Source: Thuidium tamariscinum
Taxonomy: Eukaryota > Streptophyta > Bryopsida > Hypnales > Thuidiaceae
DNA length: 64,000 nt
NCBI GenBank assembly: GCA_947034885.2
Contig: OX344750.2
Span: forward strand, 35,698,821 to 35,762,820
Reading direction: 5' to 3'
Positions 49,101 to 61,860 of the stretch are shown piece after piece. A program made the position numbers and the translations under genes. The number at the start of each line of letters is the position of its first letter. Position 1 is the first letter of the stretch. The notes under the pieces were generated by a model that made no database searches, was not told the origin of the DNA, and worked only from the letters and a program-made list of their open reading frames with translations.

Positions 49101-50751
49101 TGCCGTAAATGGCGATGTGGATGTACATAAAGAAGCTCCTTCAACCCCAGAAACAGCCCCAGATGTGACTCCTGAAAGTCATAGTGAAGCACCAACAATA
49201 ACTGGTGCCAGTGATGTTTCTTCTTCAAAACCCTCCTCTGATGTAAAAAGTGGAGTTAGCTCATCAGTTCCAACTACCAAAGCCAGTGATAGGTGCACTA
49301 CCCTTTGCCTATTCATTTGAGTTACAGTTTTGGATAGAAGACTCGTTCAGTTTCTTGATAGCCACTGTCGGAGTTGAAGTCTGTTCTATCACGAGGAACT
49401 GTCACCTTTATCATCTTTTGGTCTGATGTATTCCTGTTGGTGCAGATACGCAAACGTAGCAGAGTCGCAGGAGTTTAGTTCCGACGTGTTTAATGGCTCC
49501 ACAGCTGCAAGCTCTCCAACAAGCAGGTTCGTACCTTTCAACTTGTGCTTTGGTTTTAGCTCTCATTTCTCTTTGAACTTTGCAGTTATTCTGAATTGTA
49601 AATTTTCATTCAACCTTCTGGCTTCCTTGCCCTTCCATAATTTTTTGTATTTTGTCTGCAGTTCGGAAGTAGGACGTGGGTCTTTTACACAGGACGCATT
49701 TTCTGGAATTGGATCTTCTTGGGGATTTGGATTGAATGAAGATGATGGAGAATCAGGGTCACGAGCTTCGTGGAATCCGTCCAGTACTCAGGTGGATACA
49801 TTTCCTGGTTGTGCCATTTTAACTGTAGTTTTCAGGGTACTTTTGTCAATTCTTTCCCTGAGTATCGGTATTTTCAATGTTTTCCTGGACTTTAGATTTT
49901 TATTTTTTTTCATATTTGTAGCTTTTGAATTTGTAAGTAGATCACCTGATTATGTTACTGCTGCAGAATTTAAATAATCAATTGGGTTATGGAGTGGGTC
50001 ATTTCATCCTGAGTTGATACTGCCTAAGAATACATGATTGTCTCGAGTACTTACTAATTCTACATGAGTACGATCCAGACATCTCTCAATATCACAAGCG
50101 CCCGTGGTGCGACACGACTCCATAAATCATCCGGTTCCTTCGACTTGGGCTCACCACGACCTTCAAGCATTGACGGAACCTCTAGCCCAGCAAGAGCATT
50201 TGAACGAAATGGAACCAATCACAGTCATGATTTTGACTCGTTTGGAACTTTTGGCACTTCTAAAGACTCCAACAAGATTTCATCACTTTTTGGAGGCAAT
50301 TCAAGCCCTAGAGCTTCTGCTACTCCTTCGCTATTTAGTGGCAGCCCGAAGGCCTCCAAGCGGGATGACGGTTTCAACAGTAGCTTCTTGCGATTTGATT
50401 CTTTTGGACCTGGCAGTCCAGTTGCGCAACCAAGGGCGTCAGGTCAGCGGATACAACATTTCATTTTTTACTTGTGAAGATGCCAAGGATGAGTGCTTTC
50501 CTAATTGTAAGGGAGTGCTACTTCAGAGAGTTCTAAACATTATATCTTATTTAGTCGTGCAATGTGTTGCAGGAGCAAGTGAGGACCGACCCAGCAGTTT
50601 CTTAAATCGCTTCGACTCATTTAACAGCGTTCAAACTGATGGAGCACGCGACAGTGGCTTTCATTCGGATGATGAGCCTGATTTTTTCTCAGCGCGAGGA
50701 CCTTTCAGGGCCAAGCAACCACAAGCATCTGATGGATGGAAAGCTTTTTAG
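43121..50751 (+). CDS. EH-domain protein, plant Eps15-like EH/Pan1 (TPLATE complex)
   Basis: Seventeen exons, all in phase, encode about 1092 residues: 43121-43249, 44256-44925, 45323-45470, 45712-45989, 46316-46540, 46844-47091, 47307-47378, 47617-47688, 47963-48061, 48190-48261, 48443-48557, 48679-48744, 48962-49292, 49446-49526, 49662-49791, 50079-50442 and 50573-50751. EH domain 1 covers residues 1-95 with a full EF-hand loop (Asp15, Asp17, Asp19, Glu26). EH domain 2 covers about 366-455, with loop DTDHDGKITGEQ and the YLMERYREGRPLP end. A Pro/Gln/Gly-rich linker separates them. Residues about 570-705 form a coiled coil. The tail is disordered with RFDSF-type motifs and ends DGWKAF. Arabidopsis EH1/Pan1 and EH2/Pan1, the closest known proteins, are TPLATE-complex subunits in clathrin endocytosis and actin-linked autophagy. 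The layout matches end to end. Confidence 0.94.
43780..43922. mobile_element. Emigrant/Lemi1-like (pogo-derived) MITE
   Basis: 143 bp in intron 1 of the EH gene. The left end is CGGTAGAACCTCTTTGAAGT; the right end is the complement of CAGTAGAACCTCTCTAAAGT. The left flank is TA, and the right flank is CA, probably a changed TA. The CAGTAnAACCTCT end is the established signature of plant Emigrant/Lemi1 elements, which are pogo-related and duplicate TA. Non-coding. Confidence 0.85.
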
Positions 50752-51526
50752 GCATTAGTGGAGTTCATGTTTGTCTCGCTGCCTTGTACCAGTGCAAAAT
50801 ATTAGGTTTTAATTGGCTCAGCATGAGGCCTCCACCTGGTTTGTATGAAGGCTCTCTTCATTTCCTTCTATAGCTGCCATTCAACATTTTAGGCGTAGAA
50901 AGTATACTAGTCAGAGTGTATTGCTTCTTCATATTCATCTTGGCTATGAGATACGTTGCAGGTTTTTAGGGCTATTTTTTAGGTTTTACAGCCTGAAGTG
51001 GTTGCTGCAATCTTGCCTACAAGAGCAGCTATTCTTTTTGTTTCAAATGACTAGATATTTATATTATTGTGTTTTTCAGGTAATTCTCTTATGACGACCA
51101 ATGAAGTGCGTTTTGGAGTAGAAATTCTCTTGTAAGTAGCAAGGATCTCTGGTTCTGAATGTTTCAAAATGTGAGTCTTAAAACATAATAGATTTATCCT
51201 AAAAGTCTTGAAATATTGCCCTTATTTGACCCCTTTTACAATTCTTATTCTAGATTGTGTTTGAATTTTGAATCTATTTTTTTATTTTATTGAAACAACA
51301 TCAAATATATGACCTCTTCATGAGAGTTCAGTTTTTGGTGGGGTTTTTTTAAGCCATTGCAAATCAGAGAGTACAAAGCAGCCAAACCCGAGGAGGATGA
51401 GTTCAATTTTCAGCACTTTAAAAAATATTTAGTTTATTTGTTTGGTGTTCAAAGAATGCATTGTATAAGAATCTACAATGACCGACGAAACCGAGTAAGG
51501 GCGGAGGCTCGATAATGGACCATCTA
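50752..51526. other. 3' flank of the EH gene
   Basis: It contains the EH 3' UTR (to about 51150 by composition) and then AT-rich sequence. At 51496-51510 lies TAAGGGCGGAGGCTC, a motif seen at other element ends in this window, directly before the foldback element. Confidence 0.45.
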
Positions 51527-52680
51527 TAGGAGGAGGAGGAGGTTCAAAAACCACTCAGGCTCTTCAAACTGCCCTTACAGAAGCTCTTGAAATCGTGCAG
51601 AAGATGGACTGCAAAAACAATTTTTTTTAATTCGGTTTACAACACAGAAGCCTGAGCAATTTACAAATTCTTTGCATGTGGATTTGGTGATTGTAATGAG
51701 TGATCTTTACTAAAAGTAGAAATGTATAGTTCTTTGTTTTTTAAATTCTACAAATTGACATATGCATATGAGGTGGTTGTACATGCTTGGTGTTCCTTAT
51801 ATAAAATATAGTGCACGCTTTTAAGACTCTTTGCAAAGCATCCAACGCATGATCTTGATGCATTGTGAACCTCACTTGCACTGTTTACATCATTCTTGGT
51901 TTTCGTTATTGTTCTTGTCTGGGAACATTAGTAGGGACTTAAGGTAGTTCAATTTTGATTAAGCTTTAAAAAATTACTGTGACTCCAAATAATATGCTGA
52001 AAATTCACACTCAATCCTCCTCAATTTCTCCTTTCGTGGAATATTTTTACTAAATCTGAGCCACCACCCTTTCCTTGATAGGGAACATTCTTGCCTTAAG
52101 GGAGAAGGCTCAATAATGGATCATCTAAGGCAAGAATGTTCTCTATTAGGAAAAGCGTGGTGGCTAAGATTTTGTAAAAATATTCCAAGGAGGAAGAAAT
52201 TGAGGAGGATTGAGTGTGAATTTTCAACATATTTTTTTGAATCACAGTAATTTTTTAAAGCTTAATCAAAATTGAACTACCTTAAGTCCCTACTAATGTT
52301 CCCAGACAAGAACAATAACAAAAACCAAGAATGATGTAAACAGTGCAAGTGAGGTTCACAATGCATCAAGATCATGCCTTGGATGCTCTGCATAAAGTCT
52401 TAAAAGCATGTGCCATATTTATGTAAAGAACACCAAACATGTACAGCCACCTCGTATGCATATGTCAATTTGTAGAATTTAAAAAACAAAGAACTGTACA
52501 TTTCTACTTCTAGTAAAGACCACTCAATACAATCACCAAATCCACATGCAAAGAATTTGTAAATCACTCATTCTTCTGTGTTGTTAATTGAAATTCAAAA
52601 TTCTACCATCTTCTACACGATTTTAGGAGCTTCTCTAGGGGCGGTTTGAAGAACCTATGTGGTTTTTGAATCTCCTCCTA
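51527..52680. mobile_element. Long foldback (palindromic) element, third example
   Basis: Arms of about 560 bp are inverted copies, with outer ends TAGGAGGAGG...GGTTCAAAAACCA and its complement ending CTCCTCCTA. The axis is near 52105-52115. TA stands at both ends (51527-51528 and 52679-52680), consistent with a TA target. The non-palindromic centre at 52097-52132 resembles the sequence just outside the left end at 51496-51527. Arm identity is high, with few indels. No coding capacity. Confidence 0.85.
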
Positions 52681-54696
52681 TACTTTTGTGAAACATTTTC
52701 ATTCAAACAACCATACCATAAGCATCAATGGATAAAACCCAAAAGTGTAAACATAAAAATTGTAGAGCATGACATACAACATGTTACTATGGAAGTTTAA
52801 AGAAAATTTTAGTTGCGGTTTGAAAGAAAATTAATTCCAAAGTTTGCTATGTCAAAAACTTGGTTTTGTTCAACATGGTTTGGTTTACTTTATCTTTTGT
52901 CAATTTTTTCTTAAAACTCCAAAAAAAACTTTTTATACCTTAGCATGTTGGTATGCATCATTTTTTATTGTTGTATACAAAAATTGAAGGAAATTCACAT
53001 TTATAGAATTTAAAATATTAGCAATTTAACAAACATACAAATGATGTTGGTTCTCACAAAATTTTGAGTTTTTTTGTGGAACTAAGAGCGTGGGATTGCA
53101 TTAGCCATTGTAAAAAGAGTATAGGTTGGAAAATAGACCACTATTATATTTAAATGCCTTTGTATTTAAAATATTTGTTGAATTGGGCAATGTGTGTAAT
53201 TTATATTTTACAATTGTATAATGCATTTTAAAATTCAACTTTTGTGTTCGAAGACTAGAGTTCATGATGCATATAATTCATCCAAAAAAATCCAAAATTT
53301 TCCATCATCATTGTCTATATCATCAAAAAACTACTAATTTTTTGAATGTTAGTGTAATTTTTGAGGTCCTTAATGGAATATTCCATTCACAAATCATTGC
53401 ATATCTTTCCAAATAGTCCAAATTGGATCCATAAATCATCCATGATGGATTCATATTAAAATATTCTACCATAAATTGTTGATTGTTCATTCAAAAGAGT
53501 CTTTAATTCATTTATGATGGGTTGCTTATTCAATCACATAAACAATTGTTACAACTACATTTTTGTCCTTTTAACACTTTCAAAAGTAAACATATTTCAT
53601 TTCATTTTATCTTATGTCAAAAAGCCACAACTAAAAAACAATGCACTACAATTTTGTTTTCATGTTTTAACTCATATCTAAGAGTTAAAATGAAGATTCT
53701 TAAAACAAAAGCAAGCGTTATGCCCAAGTTGGCTCCTATTAGCTTGCTTTCACCTAGAGTTGAACTTTTTGATTGCTACAATTAGCTTGCCAACATGTCA
53801 AAGCTAAAATCTTATTTCTCCCTATTCATAAAAAGTGCATACCCAAAACATGTACCACTAACCCCAGATCACCACCATCCCTATAATAACATCTCAAAAA
53901 TCAATATGTATCTAAGTATGTGGAAGAAATTTAATTTTAGAATAATTACAAAAAATACTTTGACCCTTCATAACTTTACATAGGGTACTCAAATGTTTCA
54001 TTTCTTAGTATGTTGGAACTTCCTTTCACATGACAGAAACAAAACACAAATCTAACCAATTTAATAATACTTACTAGGCACAGTAGCAAATAGTAGCATT
54101 TTGAGGGTGTTCACTTAAAAAGCATCATGGAACTTAGCCAAAGTAATTCCAACTTGTGAAAACTCCAAATTTCATTTTCCATTCCGCCACAATATAAAAC
54201 TTGACTTTCGCAACAACCCACCTTCCATTCAAGAGAGAAGTGGCCAAGGTGAATTGACCCCCTCATTGCCCCATGATTTATGCTTGAGCCAAACACTCGA
54301 ATTTTTGAATTTGCAACACATGGGATAAAATTTGGAAATTTTGAATTCATGTTTGCAATCAGAGGCCTCTAATTGGGTAAGAGAGGTGAGGAAATACTCC
54401 CAAACGTGGCACATGAGAGGGGCAATTTCTTACAATTACCTTTGGCTGGGGCAATGGGGGGGAGGGGGGTCAAGCCTCCCTGGCTCTTCTTCCAAGCTCT
54501 GCCTTAGCACGGCATTCGTTCCTATGTGGCTGTCATTCTTCGCCATTCACATACTGACTGAGTGGTTGGGAAGGAACCCGTTCAATTGCAGATTCACGAA
54601 CAACGCTTCACTTTCCTCGATCAGCTCTGCGTGCTGGCTTCTAAGATACTGCGCTTCCACTCTTCATCCTTACGTCCTTGTCATCCTGAAGCTCAC
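52681..54696. other. AT-rich spacer and promoter of the hydrolase gene
   Basis: To about 54350 this is low-GC sequence without a recognised gene; short frames such as 53522-53785 are chance frames. From about 54400 base composition becomes gene-like and the stretch should hold the hydrolase promoter and 5' UTR. A G-rich run at about 54450-54470 is visible. Confidence 0.45.
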
Positions 54697-57600
54697 ATGA
54701 TGGCCTTGGCTAGTTGTGCAGCACTCCACCACCCTCTCTTGGCCCGACAAATTTGCACGGAGACCACGGCATGGCAGCCGGCTTCACCTTTCAGACTCCA
54801 ACGCAGGAGTCCGACATCAATTCCATCACTGAAATTGACGAAATTTTCGAGCAGTCGGAGGATTGTGAGGGTGGAGGCGCAGAAGGTGGTGGAGGGCAGT
54901 GAGAAAGAGAAGGAGAAGGAGAAAGAGGGAGTTGCAGCAGTGACGGTGGGCATTGTGGCCCCTGAGCCTTCGACTACCGCAATTGAAGCTGCCATTGCTG
55001 CTGCAGACACATCAGCTGTAGGTAGTCGCCCGCCTTCCTGTCATTACCATCAGATGGGCTTTCTTTCGCTCATTGCATCACATTCTTAAGAGGGGTGGAT
55101 TTTCTGACATCGTGGAATCAGCTACAAAGACATGGATCTTGGAATTCCGTGGAGCCCATGTTTTCATTCTTTATAACTATGAAGATACAGGCATGGAAGG
55201 TTGTGAGGCATTTGGTAGAAGTGGGAATGCAGATGGTTATGTTGGTCAAGCCTCATAGTGGATTACTTCCTCCGTCCCGAAATAATTGTTTTGTAAGAGT
55301 GTGTTCAGTAGGTCATATGGAGGCTCTCTTTGGGGGGGCTTTCTTCTGTTCAATTTAATTTAGTTTGAAATGAACGCATGCAATGTTCTTCATTGATTCA
55401 GGTTATATAGACTTTGGACCCTTCTGAATTTATGCTTCTCACTATTTGATCAATGAAATTGGTATCAAATGTTCTCAGCAACATTGAGGACACTTATTTT
55501 GGGACGGAGGGAGTATCATGCGAGGGTGCACTGCTTAGAAACTAGAGATTCTTAGACATGGTTTAGGGTTCCAATCACCGTTGTGCAAATTGGAGCTGGG
55601 ACTGAATTCATGGCGTGTGCAGGGTGAAGAAGAGTTGGCCACATGTGAAGAAGCGTCCTGCATTAGTGCGGAGCTCAAGGCCATTTACGCCACCCAGCGT
55701 GAGTGGACATGGCGAGGGTACCCTATCGTGTACACCGTGCAAGGTACTGGTCCGCCGGTACTTCTCGTTCATGGTTTCGGGGCCTCCATTGGACACTGGC
55801 GAAGGTGACTGCTCAAACCCTTTTTGCTGATTGCAAGTTTAGGGTTCTCTCCTCTGTGGGCCCCTATTCGCAACACTATTTGTTCCTCTCTTTTGTTTCA
55901 TTGCGCTTCTTCTTGGGAACAACTCTCTGATTGAAATTAGGGTAGACATGGCATTGATCGAACACCAAATGAGGAAAATTGGAGAAAGAATTTGTGCACA
56001 TCGTGAGAAAGTTGGTTCTCTTCTTGTGGAATCTGTCCTTGATTGTAGAATTGCAATAAGCTCTCGTGTCACCAACTTTTGCCCTCTAGGCGAGTGAGAA
56101 TAATTGTGTACGGTGGATGGAAGGCGAAGGAGAACCACTTTTTTTTTGTGAAATTTTGGACGCTCATCTCATCGCCAAATGCATCAGAAATCACAAAATA
56201 TTCGTTACCCTTTAACCATTTTTTCCTGAGAGGGTTGAAGAGCCAATCATCGATAGTTGTAACTCTGAGATTGAATTATTATGCGTTCGGTGGACTGCAG
56301 GAACATTGGAGTGCTGGCTGAATCCAACACTGTGTACGCCATTGATTTGCTTGGATTAGGAGCCTCGGCCAAGCCTTCCGATTTCCAGTACACCATGGAA
56401 ACCTGGGCTGAAGTATGTCTCCCTCTTCTCAAGCTTAGTTAATTGATTGATTGAATGATTTATTTATTGATTGGTTGCTTAAATGATTAAATTTCCTGTT
56501 GCATGTGGCAATAGCGATTGATGTGGCTGTTGTGGTGTGAGCTGCTGCAGCAACTTGTGGACTTCATCAAGGAAGTAATCGACGAGCCCACGGTTCTTGT
56601 AGGGAATTCCATCGGAAGCTTGGCATGTCTCATTGCATCCGCAGGTAAGTCCTTACGATTACCCTGCCTGAGATAATCTGCAAAACTCTGCAAATTGGTC
56701 ACTTTAGCTTTGTAAAATCTGTTGTGTGTCCAGAAGCTGCGCCTCTGAAGCTGGTGAAAGGACTGGTCCTTCTCAATTGTGCGGGAGGCATGAATAACAA
56801 GGCCGTCTTTGACGACTGGCGTGTCAAGCTGGCTTTACCTCTGTTTTGGCTGATTGACTTCCTTCTTCGGCAACCCTCCATCGCTAGCCGTCTCTTCAAC
56901 CGAGTCAAATCCAAGTGCACCCTCGTTCTCCTCTCTTTTCCACTTTGCCATCACTTCTTTGGACTTTTGTGGCTAGTTTGTACTATGAGGACTTGGATTA
57001 GGGAACCCAACCTTTTACAAGGTTTCTTCCATTAGATCCAATGCTCTTATGACCCCCTCAATCGAATACCCCTGATCCTGGCTTTCAGGATGCTCTTTGA
57101 AGTCCATAAATTTAAAAGCCCATGGAGTGGAGCAGGTTGCCCCGAACAGCTAGTAGGCTGTGAATGCCATCTCACTTAGGGTCTAATAAGGAGTACACAT
57201 AGACAGTGCCCTCTAAAGACTGATCTCATTGACCTTTTGGTTTTTGTAATCACACTAGAATCTTCTATTTTTCAGATAATTGGGACGTCATCACCTTCCA
57301 GATCCTATAGAACGTCCGGTCTACACTGCGGGTCCTCTTTACTGCTCCTGTCCTGATTTTGGCCGATTCTGATCTTTCGTTTTGGTACATGAAGTGAACA
57401 ATCTCGATGGTTTTGTACACAGGGACAACTTGAAGACTGTATTGCGGTCAGTTTACAGCAACAAGGAAGCAGTTGACGATGAACTTGTGGAGGTGACTGT
57501 TGCAGCCAACTTCAGTGCTTAATTTCTTCAGATCACTTCCTTTCTCGGCACTTGGTGATGAGTGTCTGTTTGTTCTTGTTACAGTCATGGTTCAATGTAA

Positions 57601-58159
57601 CCCCCGATAACCTTCTTGAGCCTTCGAGCTCTCAAAAGTTATCGGGCATAATGCTTAGTCGTTTGATGGAATTCTCAACGTCCAATTCGGTGATTGTTGT
57701 TGTGCTTTTCTTTCTTTTCTTTTTTTGGGGGGGGATCAAAGGGCTCACATTGAGCACGAAGGGTAACCTTCTCACCAGCGAACAAGGGAGTGACATCGTT
57801 GCCTGAGGCTCTCACATTCTTTTTCCGTGATTTTTGGTGCTCAGATCATAGCGACACCTGCAGATACCGAAGGTGCACTAGACGCGTTCGTCTCCATCTT
57901 CACAGGCCCTCCAGGTCCCAAGCCCGACACTCTGCTTCCGGCCATAAAGAATCCCATTCTTGTGCTTTGGGGTGATGAAGATCCTTTCACTCCCGTCGAT
58001 GGTCCTGTGGGAAAATTATTCCTATCCCTTGCGGAGACGAACTCCGCGGTGGAGTTGCATCTCCTCAAGAGTGTGGGCCACTGCCCTCAAGATGACCGAC
58101 CTGATCTTGTGCATGCCAAACTGCTTCCATGGCTTGCTCAGCTTCCTGCACTGGCCTGA
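54697..58159 (+). CDS. Plastid alpha/beta-hydrolase (CLD1/pheophytinase-like family)
   Basis: Seven exons, 54697-55017, 55623-55804, 56301-56412, 56551-56644, 56734-56914, 57423-57492 and 57845-58159, join in consistent phase into 424 residues. The first ~65 residues are basic and Ser/Leu-rich, a plastid transit peptide, followed by a Lys/Glu run. The fold then shows the oxyanion segment VLLVHGFGASIGHWR, YAIDLLGLGASAKP, and the nucleophile elbow GNSIGS with Ser225. The acid is in GDEDPFTP (probably Asp366) and the base in GHCPQDD (His399). Related plant plastid hydrolases include chlorophyll dephytylase and pheophytinase, which cut phytyl esters; the exact substrate here is inferred. ATG codons at 54697 and 54700 are tandem; either serves. 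Intron 1 holds a Stowaway MITE. Confidence 0.88.
55266..55513. mobile_element. Stowaway MITE (Tc1/mariner)
   Basis: 248 bp in intron 1 of the hydrolase gene. Ends are CTTCCTCCGTCCCGAAATAA and the complement of CTCCCTCCGTCCCAAAATAA, with TA on both sides (55264-55265 and 55514-55515). The CTCCCTCCGTCCC end is the classical Stowaway signature. Non-coding and only mildly diverged at the ends. Confidence 0.95.
57120..57335 (-). repeat. Intronic dispersed repeat, copy 3
   Basis: Inside hydrolase intron 5. In reverse complement it reads GACGTTCTATAGGATC, GGAAGGTGATGACGTCC, then TTACAAAAACC...GTCAATGAGATCAG, the same order as 15330-15480 in VIPP1. Ends are not defined. Confidence 0.5.
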
Positions 58160-60028
58160 AAACACGATGGTTGTGAAGAAGGTGGTTCTATTTGTGAATA
58201 TGAAGGTTAGACCCTCTTACGCCTCTGGAAGTGTCGGTCAATCAACTAGCAGTTACTGATACTACGCACAGTCTGTTAGGAAGTGGGCACTCTGGTGGTT
58301 AATCCACAATTCTTCCTTGAATTAGCAGATGGGCGAAAGGTGTTGGCAGCTACTTTCTAGATGATGTGTTCAACTCTTTGATAGACCAGGAGCAGCATCG
58401 TGTTGTTCAATTATTTCCAACTTTGCCATTGTGGCAGACTTTCATTTCTTTCTTGAACTATTGCTTCTGTGAGATGATTTCAGATGTAAGAAAACAATCG
58501 AGAATTTCCCCATTCTGTAAGAAACTCACTGCACCTTTGACCTTTGAACTAGAGTTTACACAGAATCAACGCAAAACACCCCAACCCTTCCCATTTCAAT
58601 CTCTCCTCCGTTGTCAATTCAAGTATCAGTGTGCATAGGATGATGTCCGCTTGCTTTTGCACAGCCAGACCCATCTAAACAGATAGAGCACAAGTATTCG
58701 ACAGTATTGGTGTATCTATTTCTGATGTTTCTAAATGACCATTTTGTTGTACATCATAGTGCGTACCAAATTTTTGTGTATTTCTCGAATTAGAAAACCA
58801 GTACCCAACTACTCATGGTTATAAGCCCAAAGTTTGAATTGTAATATACATATTCAATTTTAGAATTTACTTTTTATCTGTTAATTGGAGTAGAAACTAG
58901 ACTTGATAAACTTCATTTCAATGGTTGGACTCTTGGTCACATTGAAATTCTAAAACTATAAACATGTGTCTAAATTTCAAATCAAGAGCAAGGAGCTAGA
59001 AATTGGTCAAATGTTCTACAAGGTGATTTGAGAATTAAGTTTCTTCTTAATGACCAAAAAAATAACAATGAAGGAATTTCCAATGTTGCCTTCTAGGCAA
59101 CATCAAGAAAACAATTGGATGAAAATTTGTCTTTTCCATCTTATGAAGTTCCTTAAAATAAACCATCAAATCCCAAATTAACCTTGGCATCATTCTAAGA
59201 ATAATACTTAAAGAAACAAGTAGATGTGATGCTATAATGTTGCATATATTGAACCCTACTCAAGTATTGAAGCTTAAAACAATGGCATCCATGCAAGTAG
59301 AAGTTGACATGTTATAATTTTATATCTATATTTGACAAGTATTCTTTTTTTTCATCCTTAAATTCTTAACAACAAAGTCCAAATTTCCAAATTATAAAGA
59401 TGTAACTATATAAAATGCATCTCAAAAGAATGATTTAATCACAACTACCAAGTAATAGTTTTAAAATATGATCTATAGATCATATCAATATAGTTGGATT
59501 ACTAAACTACTATACGAACCAATATTTTTCAATTAAGTTTGAAGCCAAAAATTGAAAATTCTTTCTAATGTCAACTATAGATTGTTTTTCTATCTTTTCT
59601 CCTTTAAATTTATAATGTTAAGTTTAAACCATATTGATTTTCAAAGATTTTAATAGTTTACTTTTTTATTCAAGTCATTTTCTAAGGGTTATCTTTCAAA
59701 ATCAAAAAGTTATTTTTTGAAGCTATATCTTCCAATATGCTTTGAATTATAGAGTATTTGCAAAACATAGTTGTCAAAATCTATACCATACAATGTTAAA
59801 GAACCAACATAAGATTTCATTTTCATTTGTGGGATGTGTTTGTGTTAATCCATCAATGTTTGAAATTTGAATATTTTGTCTTGAAGGGATTAAGCAACAA
59901 ATGTGTTCATTAAACTATGAATTGGAAAATGACAAGTTGAATGTAGAAAAAGACTATTAAATTTAGATTTGGCAAATATAGTCTTTATACAATAGGATGC
60001 AATCCTTGGAGAATATTTGGACAACCTT
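58160..60028. other. Hydrolase 3' flank and AT-rich spacer
   Basis: The first few hundred bases are 3' UTR and flank of the hydrolase gene; from about 58740 the sequence is AT-rich with no recognisable gene. Confidence 0.45.
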
Positions 60029-60266
60029 CACTAGAAGAAAAACGCAGAAATCCCTGTTTATTTCAACAAAACACGTTAGGAAGATTGTGTTGAGACTGCG
60101 TTGCTAAAAACGCTGAAAAACGCTGAAAACGCAGAAAAAATGCAGAAAAACACAAAAAACGTGTTTTTTGTGTTTTTTTTGTGTTTTTTCCGCGTTTTCA
60201 GCAACGCAATCTCAACACAATCTTCCTGACGTGTTTTGTTGAAATAAACAGGGATTTCTTCTAGTG
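60029..60266. mobile_element. CACTA-type foldback MITE
   Basis: 238 bp, palindromic almost throughout, with ends CACTAGAAGAAA and TTTCTTCTAGTG. It is flanked by the 3-bp duplication CTT (60026-60028 and 60267-60269). CACTA ends plus a 3-bp duplication define the CACTA (En/Spm) superfamily. The core repeats AACGCTGAAAA and GTGTTTTTT-type strings. Non-coding. Confidence 0.92.
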
Positions 60267-61860
60267 CTTGAAATACTTTTCATCTACTTTGGCCATGTAG
60301 TACAAAGGTACAAGTATCCTTCTTCTTGTTGATTTTATTCCCTAGCCTTTGCTATCTCTATTATTTTCGTTAGTGTTTCTATCTTCAGTATTTGCATTTG
60401 AAAGATTACCATTACAATATATTGCATATGATTTTCTACCACTGACAATGCTTTGTATGGTCAAGGCCAAGTATAATTTTATAACCATGAATAAGGTAGA
60501 ACAACCCAATTCCACATTAGCACCTACTTCCAACATCTACTCAACCCTCCCATTTGCATCAATTATCCATCTAGTGCGACAATCTCAACATGAATCCTTC
60601 AGCAACAATCATGACAATGTATTTAGAGATTGGACATGTCACCATGTGCTTTAGCATACAACAACCTTAGTATATGAGCATAGAAGTGTGAGCTTATGAG
60701 CCTTGAACCTAAAAATAAGTAAATATCCTACACTCATTGAAGGTGTTTATAACATAAACATCTATAATATAGGTGTTTAAAATATATAGTATAGCCATTG
60801 AGGTGTCTATAATACAAACACCTATACTATAGTTGTATAGAATTCTAGGCTCATAGGCACACAATTTCTATGGTTGCATACTAGCAACCGTGGTTTAACA
60901 TGGGTCTATCACCAATTACACTTTCCCAATCTTGTCCCGATAAACTTTGAAAAATCATAAGAAATTTCTTTATTGTTGCAATATATCTTGATTCTACTTG
61001 CAACTTATGGCTTCTCTCCGCCTCCTCAATCTCTGAAAAATACATGAGTTTCATACAAATTCATAGCTTCTCCCCAAGGTAACTTGATAGCAAATCTGCT
61101 TCATATTAGGTTAGGCATGTTTACCTTCTTACTGTTCATCTCATCTCCTCATCAAGGTCTCTCCCAGTCTCCTCTCAAGTGCTTCAATAAGAGAATGCTG
61201 TGCTTAATTGCTTATGGGTTTCATGGTATCAAACTATCATCGTGCCTTCAAATGATAGTCCTTCAAATGTAAGGCTCATGCTCCCTCTCTGTGCTTCCAA
61301 GGTTGCAGGGCCTGCTGTAAAGTTAAAGTTAACTTATGATGGCTTAGAAAAAAAAAATTCAAAAATTCAAAAAGAATATAAAAAGTTAACTTATGATGGC
61401 CACTCTCTCAGGTGCTCACAGTGAGTCTGGAATGGCCATTCCCTGACCAATTCAATGTTGCCTGCAGCACAGGAGGCATTACCCCTGTAAGGAGTGGGCC
61501 TCCGTGGAAATCATGCTTTTTGAAACCGTGGGAATCATGTACTTTAAATAATTCAAAAATATTCATTGCCGACCAAACTTTGATTCATGACTTCACCTTT
61601 TTGCACAAAACCTAAACCTAGTTTGATGAGCAGGGTTTAAGTTACCAGCTTGATGAGAACTATAAGTTGCTGTGCTTGGAGACTACGTTCCATAACTTTA
61701 GTGGGAACTTACTCAAAGATCCAGTGAAGAGAGTTAAGATATGCTCGTCTGATATGAAGAGATTGAAACTCACTCACTATTGGCCTGACGTTGTGTTTTC
61801 TTCTTCTTTGCAATGAAATTCTGTTTCATTTGTGTAAAAAAAAAACCCAAAAACTCACTA
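60267..61860. other. AT-rich spacer
   Basis: No gene is recognised. A short imperfect inverted repeat around 60740-60840 contains AACACCTATA-type strings, and near 61328-61400 the phrase GTTAACTTATGATGGC occurs twice. Confidence 0.45.

Noticed and set aside
54693-55010. 105-codon minus-strand frame opposite hydrolase exon 1
   Set aside because: Shadow of the transit-peptide exon; the plus strand splices into a complete hydrolase.
57585-57690. Possible extra hydrolase exon after TTACAG at 57584
   Set aside because: Exon 6 and exon 7 already join in phase 0 with family-like sequence across the junction, and the extra segment has no matching family sequence.
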